DNA from: Candidatus Latescibacterota bacterium
GTDB lineage: Bacteria; Latescibacterota; UBA2968; UBA8231
Direction of reading: 5' to 3'
Assembly: GCA_022820485.1 (NCBI GenBank)
Contig: JAJEFJ010000011.1
Location: forward strand, 1 to 64,000
DNA: 64,000 nt
This document shows, one piece after another, positions 1 to 7,562 of this stretch. A program made the translations under genes and the position numbers. Every line of letters begins with the position of its first letter. The first letter of the stretch is position 1. The notes beneath the pieces were generated by a model, which worked only from the letters and a program-made list of their open reading frames with translations, was not told the origin of the DNA and did no database searches.

Positions 1-37
1 AATAGATGGCAATGACAAATTCTTCTACATTATACAT

Positions 38-107
38 GATGGTGATCCCTCCGAGATAAGCCCTATCTGTTTGCGTGCACAAATAAGATAGGCGAGGGAT
101 CGCCATC
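38..107. repeat. Imperfect inverted repeat upstream of the DUF262 gene
   Basis: Arms at 38-51 and 94-107 pair over 14 positions (GATGGTGATCCCTC against GAGGGATCGCCATC) with one G-T pair, and secondary ATCT/AGAT pairing lies inside. No T-run follows on either strand, so a rho-independent terminator is not supported. It could be an element boundary or a regulatory structure ahead of the AT-rich island. The rest of 1-170 shows no gene. Confidence 0.45.
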
Positions 108-170
108 AACGAAAAAAAGTCACACATCACGTGAAAGTTAATAATCACGTAAGTCACTACGGAGAGTACT

Positions 171-1472
171 ATGACTCATTGGAATTCAAGTCCTCATCCT
201 ATTTCTGATATTCGCGACTGGAGCAAGGCTGGACGTCTTGAGCTCAGGCCGGACTTTCAAAGACGTGAGGTATGGTCCGCTCCTGCAAAAATAATGCTCA
301 TGGACTCTATTCTTCGTGGTATACCGATGCCTAAAATTTTTCTGGCAAATACTATTCGAGACGAAAGCACTTACAGAATCGTAATAGATGGCCAGCAACG
401 GATAAACGCTATACTCGAATATTTAAGTGATGGATTTGCTTTGGATGACCCGTATGTAGGAAATGAAAAAGGAAGAAAGTTTTCAGAATTGAACAAAGAC
501 TATCAGAACCGCTTTTTGAGTTACCAGATTGACTTCAATGAGGCAACGAATCCTACAGATAAAGAGGTTCGTGACGTCTATGCACGTGTAAACAAATATA
601 CGGTACCTCTCAACAAACAGGAGCTACGAAGAGCTGATTTTCCCGGAGACTTTCTTGACTTAGCTGAAGAACTAGCAGTTCACAAATATTTCGATAAGGT
701 AGGAATTTTTTCGGCGGCCAATCGTCGGCGCTACGCTGATGTTGAATACGTGTCCGAATTGTTAGCAGCCATGATAGACGGAATCCAGGATAAGAAAGCC
801 ACACTGGACAACTTTTATATCAGATACTCGAAGTGGGAAGAAAATCACAAAAAAGAGATTGCCACTAGGTTTTCAAACGTCTTGAGAGAACTGCAATTTA
901 TATTCAATGAAGCATTGGACATTTCGAAAACGCGGTTCCGGCAGAAGTTGGACTTCTATACTCTGTTTTTGGTTCTCGATGAATTTGTCTCTAAAGGGCG
1001 GACAGTCGACGGAAAGGATATAGATTATCTACAGGATGATTTGAGAATGTTACAAGAGAACATTAGACCCGAGTCTGATATCCAAATCTGTAGCGAATAT
1101 GCAATCAAATGCGTCTCTCAAGCAAACTCGGCGTCAAGTCGTAAATGGCGGCACCGATTTCTCAAGCCGATTTTGTCAGGAACCTATATCGGTAGGCAAT
1201 CAGATGGTGAAGGCGCGCAAGTATTTTACAGGCTCATGGACAAGTTGAGCATGGGCGATTCAATGGGATTCTGTCCAGTGCCCGTGTTTAATTGCCAAGT
1301 TTGCGAGGGGGAAATTTCGGGAAATTTTGCTGATTGTGTATTGGCTTGGCACCGATCTGCTACTGTGAAACAAATCGCCAACGCAGTTTGGGTCCACCAT
1401 TCATGCATTGAAAACCAGTTAGATTGGCTATTTTTGGAGCGTCCAAACGATGACCAGCTACCTCTTTTTTGA
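171..1472 (+). CDS. DUF262 (GmrSD N-terminal-like) protein, candidate defence nuclease/NTPase
   Basis: This 433-residue protein opens with a DUF262 domain. RPDFQRREVW at about residues 26-35 matches the family's substrate-loop motif, SILRGIPMPKIFL follows, and the ParB-like VIDGQQR motif lies at 71-77. DUF262 is known from GmrSD-type modification-dependent restriction and related defence proteins. The C-terminus has C375-x2-C378 and H409/H410-x2-C412, resembling the zinc knuckle of an HNH nuclease, but the expected DHI core is not recognisable (it reads ADCVLAWH). Nuclease activity there is therefore doubtful. The ATG has a GGAGAG ribosome site. The next gene starts inside its last codons, so the two are probably translationally coupled. 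Base composition is visibly AT-richer than most of the window, suggesting transfer. Confidence 0.8.
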   Translation: MTHWNSSPHPISDIRDWSKAGRLELRPDFQRREVWSAPAKIMLMDSILRGIPMPKIFLANTIRDESTYRIVIDGQQRINAILEYLSDGFALDDPYVGNEKGRKFSELNKDYQNRFLSYQIDFNEATNPTDKEVRDVYARVNKYTVPLNKQELRRADFPGDFLDLAEELAVHKYFDKVGIFSAANRRRYADVEYVSELLAAMIDGIQDKKATLDNFYIRYSKWEENHKKEIATRFSNVLRELQFIFNEALDISKTRFRQKLDFYTLFLVLDEFVSKGRTVDGKDIDYLQDDLRMLQENIRPESDIQICSEYAIKCVSQANSASSRKWRHRFLKPILSGTYIGRQSDGEGAQVFYRLMDKLSMGDSMGFCPVPVFNCQVCEGEISGNFADCVLAWHRSATVKQIANAVWVHHSCIENQLDWLFLERPNDDQLPLF

Positions 1473-2319
1473 CTCTAATGAATATGAGAGAGGCAACTTC
1501 TTCAACCTAGGTAGTAAAATTCAGACTGAGGAAGGACGTTCCTACGAGCTTGAAGAATGGATTGGTCGCGGAGGAAATGCAGCGGTCTTTCAATGCCGAG
1601 AGAGTGCTACAGGCGAGGAGTACGCCATAAAATTTCTCATGCGAACCAGAATAAGAAATACTAAACGATTTCTTCGAGAAGTAAAACTACTCAAATTGGT
1701 GACAGGAGACCATATTGCGAAATATCACGGGACCGGAAGGGTCCGTGTGAGACATAATAATAGTAAGAAAGAAAATAGCTTACCATTTATCGTAATGGAA
1801 TTGGCAAATTGCAACTTACAACAGATGATGTCCGCCGAATCGGGAGCACTCCGTTACGAGCAGTACGCTGGTCAGTTTCGCGGGCTCGCAAAGGCATTGG
1901 CTTCGCTCCATGACCACGCTGTGCATCGGGATATTAAGCCGGAAAATATCCTCGTTGTCGGTGAACGTTGGCAGCTCAGTGACTATGGTCTTTGCACCTT
2001 TGTTAGTGTGGAGGAAGAGGATTTAACACGTGAAGAGCAAAATGTTGGACCAAAATTTTGGTTGTCGCCAGAGGCACATAACCGTCGCTTAGGTCGCAGA
2101 GATCAGATCAATGCCGCATCCGATGTATTCCAGTTAGCTGCCGTTTTCTGGTATGTCGCGACAGGTCGCCATCCTAGTGGAATCTTGACATTTGAAGATT
2201 GGAAGGGGCCAGACAAGCTTTTTCACCTTCTGCACAGGTCGCTTTTCCACGATTATAAAAAACGACCACAGAATGGAATGGAGTTCTTCACAGCCTTAGA
2301 GGAAGCACTGATCCAGTAG
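1450..2319 (+). CDS. Ser/Thr protein kinase, partner of the DUF262 gene
   Basis: The protein is a 289-residue, single-domain Hanks-type kinase without a membrane segment. Visible motifs are the glycine loop GRGGNAAVF (39-47), the ATP-binding lysine K61 in YAIKF, an alpha-C glutamate in REVKLLK, the catalytic loop HRDIKPEN (159-166), the metal motif as DYG (178-180, usually DFG) and SPEA for APE. All catalytic residues are present, so activity is expected. It starts 23 bp inside the DUF262 gene, and no downstream ATG in frame fits the N-terminal lobe better. Cytoplasmic kinases coupled to DUF262 or ATPase genes occur in phage-defence contexts. The substrate is unknown, and its neighbours are the obvious candidates. 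Composition is AT-rich like its partner. Confidence 0.88.
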   Translation: MTSYLFFDSNEYERGNFFNLGSKIQTEEGRSYELEEWIGRGGNAAVFQCRESATGEEYAIKFLMRTRIRNTKRFLREVKLLKLVTGDHIAKYHGTGRVRVRHNNSKKENSLPFIVMELANCNLQQMMSAESGALRYEQYAGQFRGLAKALASLHDHAVHRDIKPENILVVGERWQLSDYGLCTFVSVEEEDLTREEQNVGPKFWLSPEAHNRRLGRRDQINAASDVFQLAAVFWYVATGRHPSGILTFEDWKGPDKLFHLLHRSLFHDYKKRPQNGMEFFTALEEALIQ

Positions 2320-2340
2320 AAGATATAGCTGGAAATTATC

Positions 2341-3183
2341 GTGAAAATTGTAGACATCACTCGTACCCGACTGTTTCAGCATAACAGCCAGACGCGGCTC
2401 ATTCGCTTCGACGAACAACCTGTATCAATGGCCGGGCTGGATGATTTATCGCCAGATCTCTGGGAGCGATTTCGCACGCCGCGCTCAGACGATGACCGAG
2501 AAGTATTGCTCCGCAAGCTGGGCATTGCGAGTGCGGATGACGATGGTACGATCAGACCGACGGTTGCCGGTGTGTTGATGGCCTCGGCTGATCCTCGTCG
2601 TTGGCTCCCCAATGCCTACATCCAAGCCGTTGCCTACCGCGGCGACCAAATCCAGTCAGACGCGCCCGGCGGGTACCAGCTCGATGCGGCCGACATCGCG
2701 GGTCCACTCGACAGTCAGGTTGAGGAAGCCTGCCGGTTCGTTGCCAGAAACATGAAGACTGCGGCCTTTAAGGATCAAGGACGGCGAGATGTGCCGCAAT
2801 TCGACCTGACGGCGGTGTTTGAGGCGGTCGTCAATGCAGTGTCGCATCGGGACTATTCGATATACGGCTCCAAGATCAGGCTACGTCTGTTTGGGAATCG
2901 ACTGGAGCTGTATTCGCCAGGGACGCTCCCAAATACCATCACCATCGAGAGCTTGGCATTTCGCCAGTCGGCGCGGAATGAGGCAGTTTGCAGCTTGCTG
3001 ACCAAGTGTGCGGTGCCCGACGCGCCTTGGCTGACGACAGAGCGCCGGACCCTGATGGACAAACGCGGCGAGGGAGTGCCCATTATCCTGAGCAACAGCG
3101 AAAGACTATCCGGCCAGGAACCAGAATACCGGTTGCTCGACGATGCGGAACTGCTGCTGACGATTTACGCGGCCGGCGAGTGA
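2341..3183 (+). CDS. HATPase_c_4-type ATP-binding protein lacking the N-terminal AlbA_2 domain
   Basis: The 280 residues match the C-terminal part of the AlbA_2/Schlafen-like ATP-binding regulators once annotated as RecG-like. RLFQ...RFDEQPV is at the very start, the GHKL N-box EAVVNAVSHRDY at 161-172, then LELYSPGTLP and KRGEGVP. Full-length relatives carry about 150 more residues (the AlbA_2 DNA-binding domain) before the RLFQ/FDE motif. Here an in-frame TAG lies only 15 nt upstream of the GTG start. The gene is therefore either 5'-truncated or relies on another protein for that domain. Composition changes from AT-rich upstream to GC-rich at its start, consistent with a junction near 2320-2360. 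Spacing of 21 bp from the kinase would allow co-transcription. Confidence 0.7.
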   Translation: MKIVDITRTRLFQHNSQTRLIRFDEQPVSMAGLDDLSPDLWERFRTPRSDDDREVLLRKLGIASADDDGTIRPTVAGVLMASADPRRWLPNAYIQAVAYRGDQIQSDAPGGYQLDAADIAGPLDSQVEEACRFVARNMKTAAFKDQGRRDVPQFDLTAVFEAVVNAVSHRDYSIYGSKIRLRLFGNRLELYSPGTLPNTITIESLAFRQSARNEAVCSLLTKCAVPDAPWLTTERRTLMDKRGEGVPIILSNSERLSGQEPEYRLLDDAELLLTIYAAGE

Positions 3184-3198
3184 TATTTCGACTCGACG

Positions 3199-3570
3199 CT
3201 ATAGCAGTTTCCGATAATCACAGTCTAGTATCTCCGCCAACTTCTTGGCGTTCACTTTTCCCAACACCCGCTTGTTGTTTTCCATCTCAGATAGATGATG
3301 CTGACGGATACCGCTCCGCTTGGCAAGAGTCGCTTGAGTCAGTTCTGCACGCTGGCGGTACAGACGGAGGTAATAACCGGTGCTTAGATAGTACTCACCG
3401 TGGCGTTCTCTGACTTTATCATGGATTTCCTTTGCCGGTACACGGTCTTCGGCCAGATATTGATCTAGGGTTGAGCAGATCATCTTTTTTAACCGTTTTT
3501 GGTTCACTGTGACACTGGGCTTGACGATTACGTCAGCTAGGTCGTGATGGATTTCCAATGCTTGGTTCAT
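3199..3570 (-). CDS. HTH (XRE-type) antitoxin
   Basis: The protein has 123 residues. The C-terminal half carries a Cro/C1-type helix-turn-helix (RQRAELTQATLAKRSGIRQHHLSEMENNKR) followed by NAKKLAEIL. The first 70 residues are a separate segment that probably wraps the toxin. It follows the RelE-like toxin with a 4-bp ATGA overlap, the reversed toxin-first order typical of HigBA-like pairs. It would neutralise the toxin and repress the shared promoter, most likely by binding the palindrome at 3840-3862. Confidence 0.85.
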   Translation of the reverse strand: MNQALEIHHDLADVIVKPSVTVNQKRLKKMICSTLDQYLAEDRVPAKEIHDKVRERHGEYYLSTGYYLRLYRQRAELTQATLAKRSGIRQHHLSEMENNKRVLGKVNAKKLAEILDCDYRKLL

Positions 3571-3833
3571 CTGTATGCCTCCCGTCGGTGCCCAATATAG
3601 AACACTTCAATTTCCAAGGTCTGCCTATCCGTGACGCGATAGCGCATTCTATAGCGATAGTTTAGACGCAAGCGATACTCGTTATCGCCAGTTTTCAAAA
3701 TATTCCAGCCTTGTGGATTAATGCCCTGTTCTTCCATGTCAGCGACTGCAAGGTCGGCCAAGTCCCAGATCCCCTGCGGTAGCTTCGCCAGTTGCTTATA
3801 TGCTCTTCGAGTCAGGTAAACTGTCCATGGCAT
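3567..3833 (-). CDS. RelE/ParE-superfamily toxin
   Basis: This 88-residue basic protein has the RelE fold signature: MPWTVYLTRRAYKQLAKLP at the start, then GDNEYRLRLNYRYRMRYRV and a C-terminal EVFYIGHRREAYR. Members are usually ribosome-dependent mRNA interferases or gyrase poisons. Which one applies cannot be told here, although the conserved R/Y/H-rich C-terminus favours RNase activity. It is the first gene of a two-gene operon with the antitoxin and starts 6 bp downstream of a palindromic operator. The length is normal for the family and the frame is intact. Confidence 0.87.
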   Translation of the reverse strand: MPWTVYLTRRAYKQLAKLPQGIWDLADLAVADMEEQGINPQGWNILKTGDNEYRLRLNYRYRMRYRVTDRQTLEIEVFYIGHRREAYR

Positions 3834-3839
3834 GGTTAG

Positions 3840-3862
3840 AATATACCATTTAATGGTATATT
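3840..3862 (-). promoter_or_regulatory. Palindromic operator/promoter of the toxin-antitoxin pair
   Basis: AATATACCATT and AATGGTATATT form a perfect 11-bp inverted repeat around a single T, ending 6 bp before the toxin start codon. The AT-rich core overlaps plausible -10 sequences. Autoregulatory operators of this form are standard for type II toxin-antitoxin operons. Binding by the downstream HTH antitoxin is an inference. Confidence 0.75.
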
Positions 3863-3930
3863 ATCAAGCTAGCCTAGGAGAACGGTGTGGCAATGTTCCG
3901 GCATCCTCTACTTCACCGCGTCATTCTCCA

Positions 3931-4929
3931 CTATCCCGCCAAATCCAGTTTATCCAACACTTCTTTGTTGACCACGTGATCGGGGACTTTGCCCTGCAGT
4001 AGCGCGACGATACTCTGCGCGGCGACGAGGGCCATGCGCTTGCGGGCGGTTAGGGTTCTGGAGCCGGTGTGGGGCAGGGCCAGCACCTTGTCGCGGCGGA
4101 CTAGGTCGAGGGATTGGCCTTGCGGCGGCTCGGTGGCTTGGCAGTCGAGGCCCGCGCCGCCTAAGTGGCCGCTGTCGAGCGCGGCGATCAGGGCGGCTTC
4201 GTCAACTAAACCGCCGCGGGCGGTGTTAATCAGGTAGGCTCCCTCTTTCATAAGGCCGAGGAAGTCGGCGTTGACGAGATGATGGTTTTCCTCGGTCAGC
4301 GGCAGGTGCAAAGTAACGGCGTCGGCTTGGGACAGCAGGGTGGCGCAGTCGGCAGGCTCGGCACCGAGGGCGCGGATTTGCGCGTCGTCGATCCAAGGAT
4401 CGTGGACGAGGACTCGCATCTTGAAGCCGCGGGCGCGGCGCACGACTTCGGCACCGATGCGGCCACAGCCGACCAGCCCCAAGGTCATAGCGCAGAGGTC
4501 TTCGCCGACGGGAACGTCGTAGGCGTCTGCTGTTTTGACCCGATGGTCGCCTAACTTTAGCGAGCGCACCATTCCGAGGAGCAGGGCGAAGGTCAGGTCG
4601 GCTACTGCGTCGGCCATGGCACCGGGGGTATTGGTGACGACGATGCCGCGCTGGGTGCAGTAATCGAGGTCAACCTTGTCGAAGCCGACGCCGTTGCGGG
4701 CGATGATCTTGAGGTTGGCCGCTTGGTCCATGGTGGCGGCGTTGAGGTTTTCGCCGCCGGCCAGCAGGGCGTCGAGGCCGTCCAGCTTGGCGCGGGTTTC
4801 CTCGTCGGGCCAGCCGGGTTGGGGATGCCGGACCTCGATAGAGAAACCGGCGCGTTCAATAAGCTCGCGGGCTTGGCTTTGGCCTTGAAACTCGATCTCG
4901 ACGCTGGACAGGATGCGGGGTTGGGCCAT
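3931..4929 (-). CDS. D-3-phosphoglycerate dehydrogenase-like 2-hydroxyacid dehydrogenase
   Basis: Starting at the ATG preceded by AGAGGAA gives 332 residues. A longer reading would run into the upstream gene. The NAD-binding core shows GLVGCGRIGAEVV, the substrate arginine region INTARGGLVDEAAL, a glutamate in EPPQG and the catalytic histidine in LPHTGSRT. The family reduces 2-keto acids or oxidises D-2-hydroxyacids with NAD. No C-terminal ACT domain is present, so it is not a standard regulated SerA and may act on another hydroxyacid. It lies 11 bp downstream of an Ldh_2-type dehydrogenase in the same direction, so the pair may handle related hydroxyacids. Confidence 0.85.
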   Translation of the reverse strand: MAQPRILSSVEIEFQGQSQARELIERAGFSIEVRHPQPGWPDEETRAKLDGLDALLAGGENLNAATMDQAANLKIIARNGVGFDKVDLDYCTQRGIVVTNTPGAMADAVADLTFALLLGMVRSLKLGDHRVKTADAYDVPVGEDLCAMTLGLVGCGRIGAEVVRRARGFKMRVLVHDPWIDDAQIRALGAEPADCATLLSQADAVTLHLPLTEENHHLVNADFLGLMKEGAYLINTARGGLVDEAALIAALDSGHLGGAGLDCQATEPPQGQSLDLVRRDKVLALPHTGSRTLTARKRMALVAAQSIVALLQGKVPDHVVNKEVLDKLDLAG

Positions 4930-4940
4930 CTGTTCCTCTT

Positions 4941-5942
4941 CTATTGGGCAGTGAAGCGGGTGTGTTCGTAGTCGGCGAAGGGAGTGGTCACTCCCAGCTC
5001 GTCGGCTAGTTTCTGAATGTGCTCCTGATGTTGGATGCTGATGGGCACGCCGTCGCGGGCGTATTCGCGCTCCCGTTGCCACTCCAGATTGCCGGGCAGC
5101 TCGGCGCGGTCGAGGCCGGGGAAAGGCCGCATGTTGCGGGCGGCGGCGACGAACGCGTCCATCTGCGCTTGAAATTCTTCTAAAGGCATAAAAGCGCGCA
5201 CGTCAAAGGCGGCGAGAAAGGATCCTTGGTTGGATTCCCACGGCGATGTCGGCGGGATAAATTGCGGCAGGTAAATCCCGGCTAGCACGCCGCCCAGCGC
5301 CCGGTTTACCGCGCCGATGCCCAGCTCCTTGAAGAAGGCGAAGGGGATCTGCGCGAAGAGTTCCTCGCCCCAAGGCAGCATGTGCGCGCCCATGTCGAGC
5401 ACGAGGGGTGGTTGCTCCCCGTTGGGGAAGGCGATGCTGATCGGCGAAGTGGCGTTGACCCCTTTTATTATGGATTCCGGCGGCAGGTCGTAGCGGTGCG
5501 AGGAGATGGCGATCCCCACGCAGCCGGCCGCGGCAGCTATCCGCGAGTACTTGCCGGCACTGCCAAAGTGGAAGTGGTTGCGGGTGGTCGCTGCGGCGGT
5601 GCCGTACTCCGCGGCCGTCTCAGCTACCCAAGTCATGGCTTGGTGGCAGGGAAAGTGCCCCATGCCGCCATCGCCGTCATAGACGCGGGCAGTGGTGGTT
5701 GAACTGGTCACCTTTATATTAGGGCGGGGATTGACGCGGCCTTCGAGCATCATATGCGCGTACCCGTGAATCTGCCAGGTGCCGTGGCTGTGGACGCCGC
5801 GCAGGTCGGTGGCAGTCAAGAGGTCGGCGAGGAACTGGGCGTCCGCGGAGTTGGTACCGGCTTTTTGGAAGAGGTCGGCGGTGAGTTCGCGCAGGACAGC
5901 GACTGGGATGCGGATGCCTTCGGCAGGCGGAGTGTTTCCCAT
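4941..5942 (-). CDS. Malate/L-lactate dehydrogenase family (Ldh_2) oxidoreductase
   Basis: This 333-residue protein belongs to the Ldh_2/YlbC family of NAD(P)-dependent dehydrogenases, which act on malate, L-lactate, ureidoglycolate or sugar acids. Family motifs are DLRGVHSHG near residue 46, NHFHFGSAGKY and the C-terminal region RDGVPI. Its ribosome-binding site is weak. It is first of a two-gene unit with a phosphoglycerate-dehydrogenase-like gene, so the substrate is likely a hydroxyacid from sugar-acid breakdown. The exact substrate cannot be assigned. Confidence 0.85.
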   Translation of the reverse strand: MGNTPPAEGIRIPVAVLRELTADLFQKAGTNSADAQFLADLLTATDLRGVHSHGTWQIHGYAHMMLEGRVNPRPNIKVTSSTTTARVYDGDGGMGHFPCHQAMTWVAETAAEYGTAAATTRNHFHFGSAGKYSRIAAAAGCVGIAISSHRYDLPPESIIKGVNATSPISIAFPNGEQPPLVLDMGAHMLPWGEELFAQIPFAFFKELGIGAVNRALGGVLAGIYLPQFIPPTSPWESNQGSFLAAFDVRAFMPLEEFQAQMDAFVAAARNMRPFPGLDRAELPGNLEWQREREYARDGVPISIQHQEHIQKLADELGVTTPFADYEHTRFTAQ

Positions 5943-6048
5943 AGCGGCTCTCTGGTTGGAGGAAAAAAGCGAATTATATACGGGTTTGGAACTAGGCGTG
6001 TCAAGCAGCCGCAGAGGGTTTCAATATAGCAATCCTATTTATAAGAGT

Positions 6049-6067
6049 ATCCGCAGATGGACGCAGA
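6049..6067 (+). repeat. Dispersed repeat ATCCGCAGATGGACGCAGA, copy 1
   Basis: The 19-bp core recurs at 9820, 11036, 28604 and 34260, always between genes. Here it lies between divergent genes and shares the flank ATAAGAG with the copy at 28604. No coding or terminator role is visible. Confidence 0.85.
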
Positions 6068-6132
6068 ATAGGATGCACAACTAGGATCGTTCAAATCATG
6101 TCGGATTGCTACATGAGCACGGAGGAAGGGAA

Positions 6133-7356
6133 ATGGCCTACGATCTGTTGTTAAAAGGCGCGCGGGTGATGGACCCAGCGCAGGGCGTGGATGGGATCCG
6201 CGACGTGGGGATTGTCGGGGAGCAAATCGCCGCAGTGGCCGAGGAAATAACGACTCCGGCGGTGGAGACAATAGATCTGTCCGGCAAAATCCTTACGCCG
6301 GGGTGGATCGATATCCACGCGCATCTCTACGCGGGATGCTCGACTTGGGGCATTCGCGGCGATGCGCTGTGCTTGGCTACGGGCGTGACGACGATCGTCG
6401 ATGCTGGAAGCGCGGGGTGGGCCAACTTTCAGGGATTTGTCGATTACGTCGTCGAGCCGGCGCGGACCGAGGTTTTGGGGTTCGTACACATTTCGGCGAT
6501 TGGTTTGACTTGTGGGCCGGTGGGGGAGATGGTGGATTTGCAGTACGGCGATCCAGAGCGCACGGCGTTTGTGGCCCATCACTGGCAGGAGCACTGCGTC
6601 GGCGTCAAAGTGCGACAGGGTGGGTTCCAGGTCGGCGAGAATGGGACTAAGCCCTTGCAGTTGGCGGTGCAGGCGGGCGAATGGGCGGGGGTGCCGGTGA
6701 TGGTACACATCGCCCGGGGGGTACCGATTGTGGATGTGTTGGCTCTGCTGCGGCCCGGCGATGTGGTGACCCATTGTTATCAAGGTACGGGAGACTGCGT
6801 GGTGGACGATGCGGGGACGGTGGTGCCGCAGGTATGGGAAGCGCGGGAGCGGGGTGTGCTTTTCGATGTGGGGCACGGCGGCGGCAGCTTCGACTACGGG
6901 ATCGCAATACAGGCGCTGGCCGGCGGCTTTGTCGCCGATGTGATCAGCACGGATTTGCACGCGCATAGCTGGGACAGTCCGATTGAGAGTATGCCGGAGA
7001 CTGCGTCGAAGTTGCTCAACCTAGGCGTGCCGCTCGAGCGCGTCGTGCAACAGAGTACGGCGGCGGCAGCCGACGCCATTGGGCGCGGCGAGGAGTTGGG
7101 TACTCTGCGGGAGGGGACGGTGGCGGATCTAGCGGCGTTTGAGGTGCTGGAGGGGACGTTTGAATTTCAAGACGTGCGAGGCCGGCGCGAGCAGGGCGAT
7201 CGCAAAATCGAGCCGGTATTGACCGTGCGTCGGGGCCGGGCGTATCGACCGGAGGACCTGCGCGAAGAGCTAGAGGAAGCGCGCGAGCGGGCGCGCTTTA
7301 CGCGGAGTCTCACCGGCAAGAATTTTGCAGCCTTGGGTTGGGTGCCGGGTGGTTAG
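6133..7356 (+). CDS. Amidohydrolase/deacetylase-family metallohydrolase
   Basis: The ATG after GGAGGAAGGG gives a 407-residue protein beginning MAYDLLLKG, as in this family. The metal site of an amidohydrolase TIM barrel is visible: HIHAH near residue 62, a candidate carboxylated lysine in VGVKVRQG, histidines in VMVHIARG and THCYQG, and the aspartate in ISTDLHAH. The beta-sandwich segments PGWIDIH and GTVADLAAFEV flank the barrel. Relatives (EF_0837 type) hydrolyse cyclic amides or acylated amino sugars or acids. The substrate is not known here. It stands alone, upstream of DAHP synthase but separated from it by a palindromic repeat. Confidence 0.85.
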   Translation: MAYDLLLKGARVMDPAQGVDGIRDVGIVGEQIAAVAEEITTPAVETIDLSGKILTPGWIDIHAHLYAGCSTWGIRGDALCLATGVTTIVDAGSAGWANFQGFVDYVVEPARTEVLGFVHISAIGLTCGPVGEMVDLQYGDPERTAFVAHHWQEHCVGVKVRQGGFQVGENGTKPLQLAVQAGEWAGVPVMVHIARGVPIVDVLALLRPGDVVTHCYQGTGDCVVDDAGTVVPQVWEARERGVLFDVGHGGGSFDYGIAIQALAGGFVADVISTDLHAHSWDSPIESMPETASKLLNLGVPLERVVQQSTAAAADAIGRGEELGTLREGTVADLAAFEVLEGTFEFQDVRGRREQGDRKIEPVLTVRRGRAYRPEDLREELEEARERARFTRSLTGKNFAALGWVPGG

Positions 7357-7387
7357 GGTGGCGAGTGGCGACACCTACACCTAGGTA

Positions 7388-7477
7388 TGAGATACTTCGC
7401 TCCGCTCAGCATGACAGGAACTGGCACCGTCTGGCCTGTCATGCTGGGCCGTAACGCAGTGGAGGCGAAGCATCTCA
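7388..7477. repeat. Palindromic element with ~30-bp terminal inverted repeats
   Basis: The left end TGAGATACTTCGCTCCGC...CAGCATGACAGG is mirrored by the right end CCTGTCATGCTG...GTGGAGGCGAAGCATCTCA, around a short unique centre. It is non-coding and lies between two genes, like a MITE or composite REP element. It contains no transposase. Confidence 0.75.
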
Positions 7478-7562
7478 TAGCGACAAGACGTTCAAGGAAA
7501 ACCAATGCCTGAACGATGCGAAAATCACTTTATAACAGCTACTAGTAAAGGAGTAGAAAGAC

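Noticed and set aside
2988-3413. Forward-strand frame of 141 codons across the end of the ATPase and the antitoxin
   Set aside because: It overlaps two well-supported genes in other frames and shows no protein-like motif or ribosome site.
3931-5082. A 383-residue version of the hydroxyacid dehydrogenase
   Set aside because: The extra N-terminus reads through the 3' end of the upstream gene in another frame; the internal ATG has a good ribosome site and starts the conserved domain.
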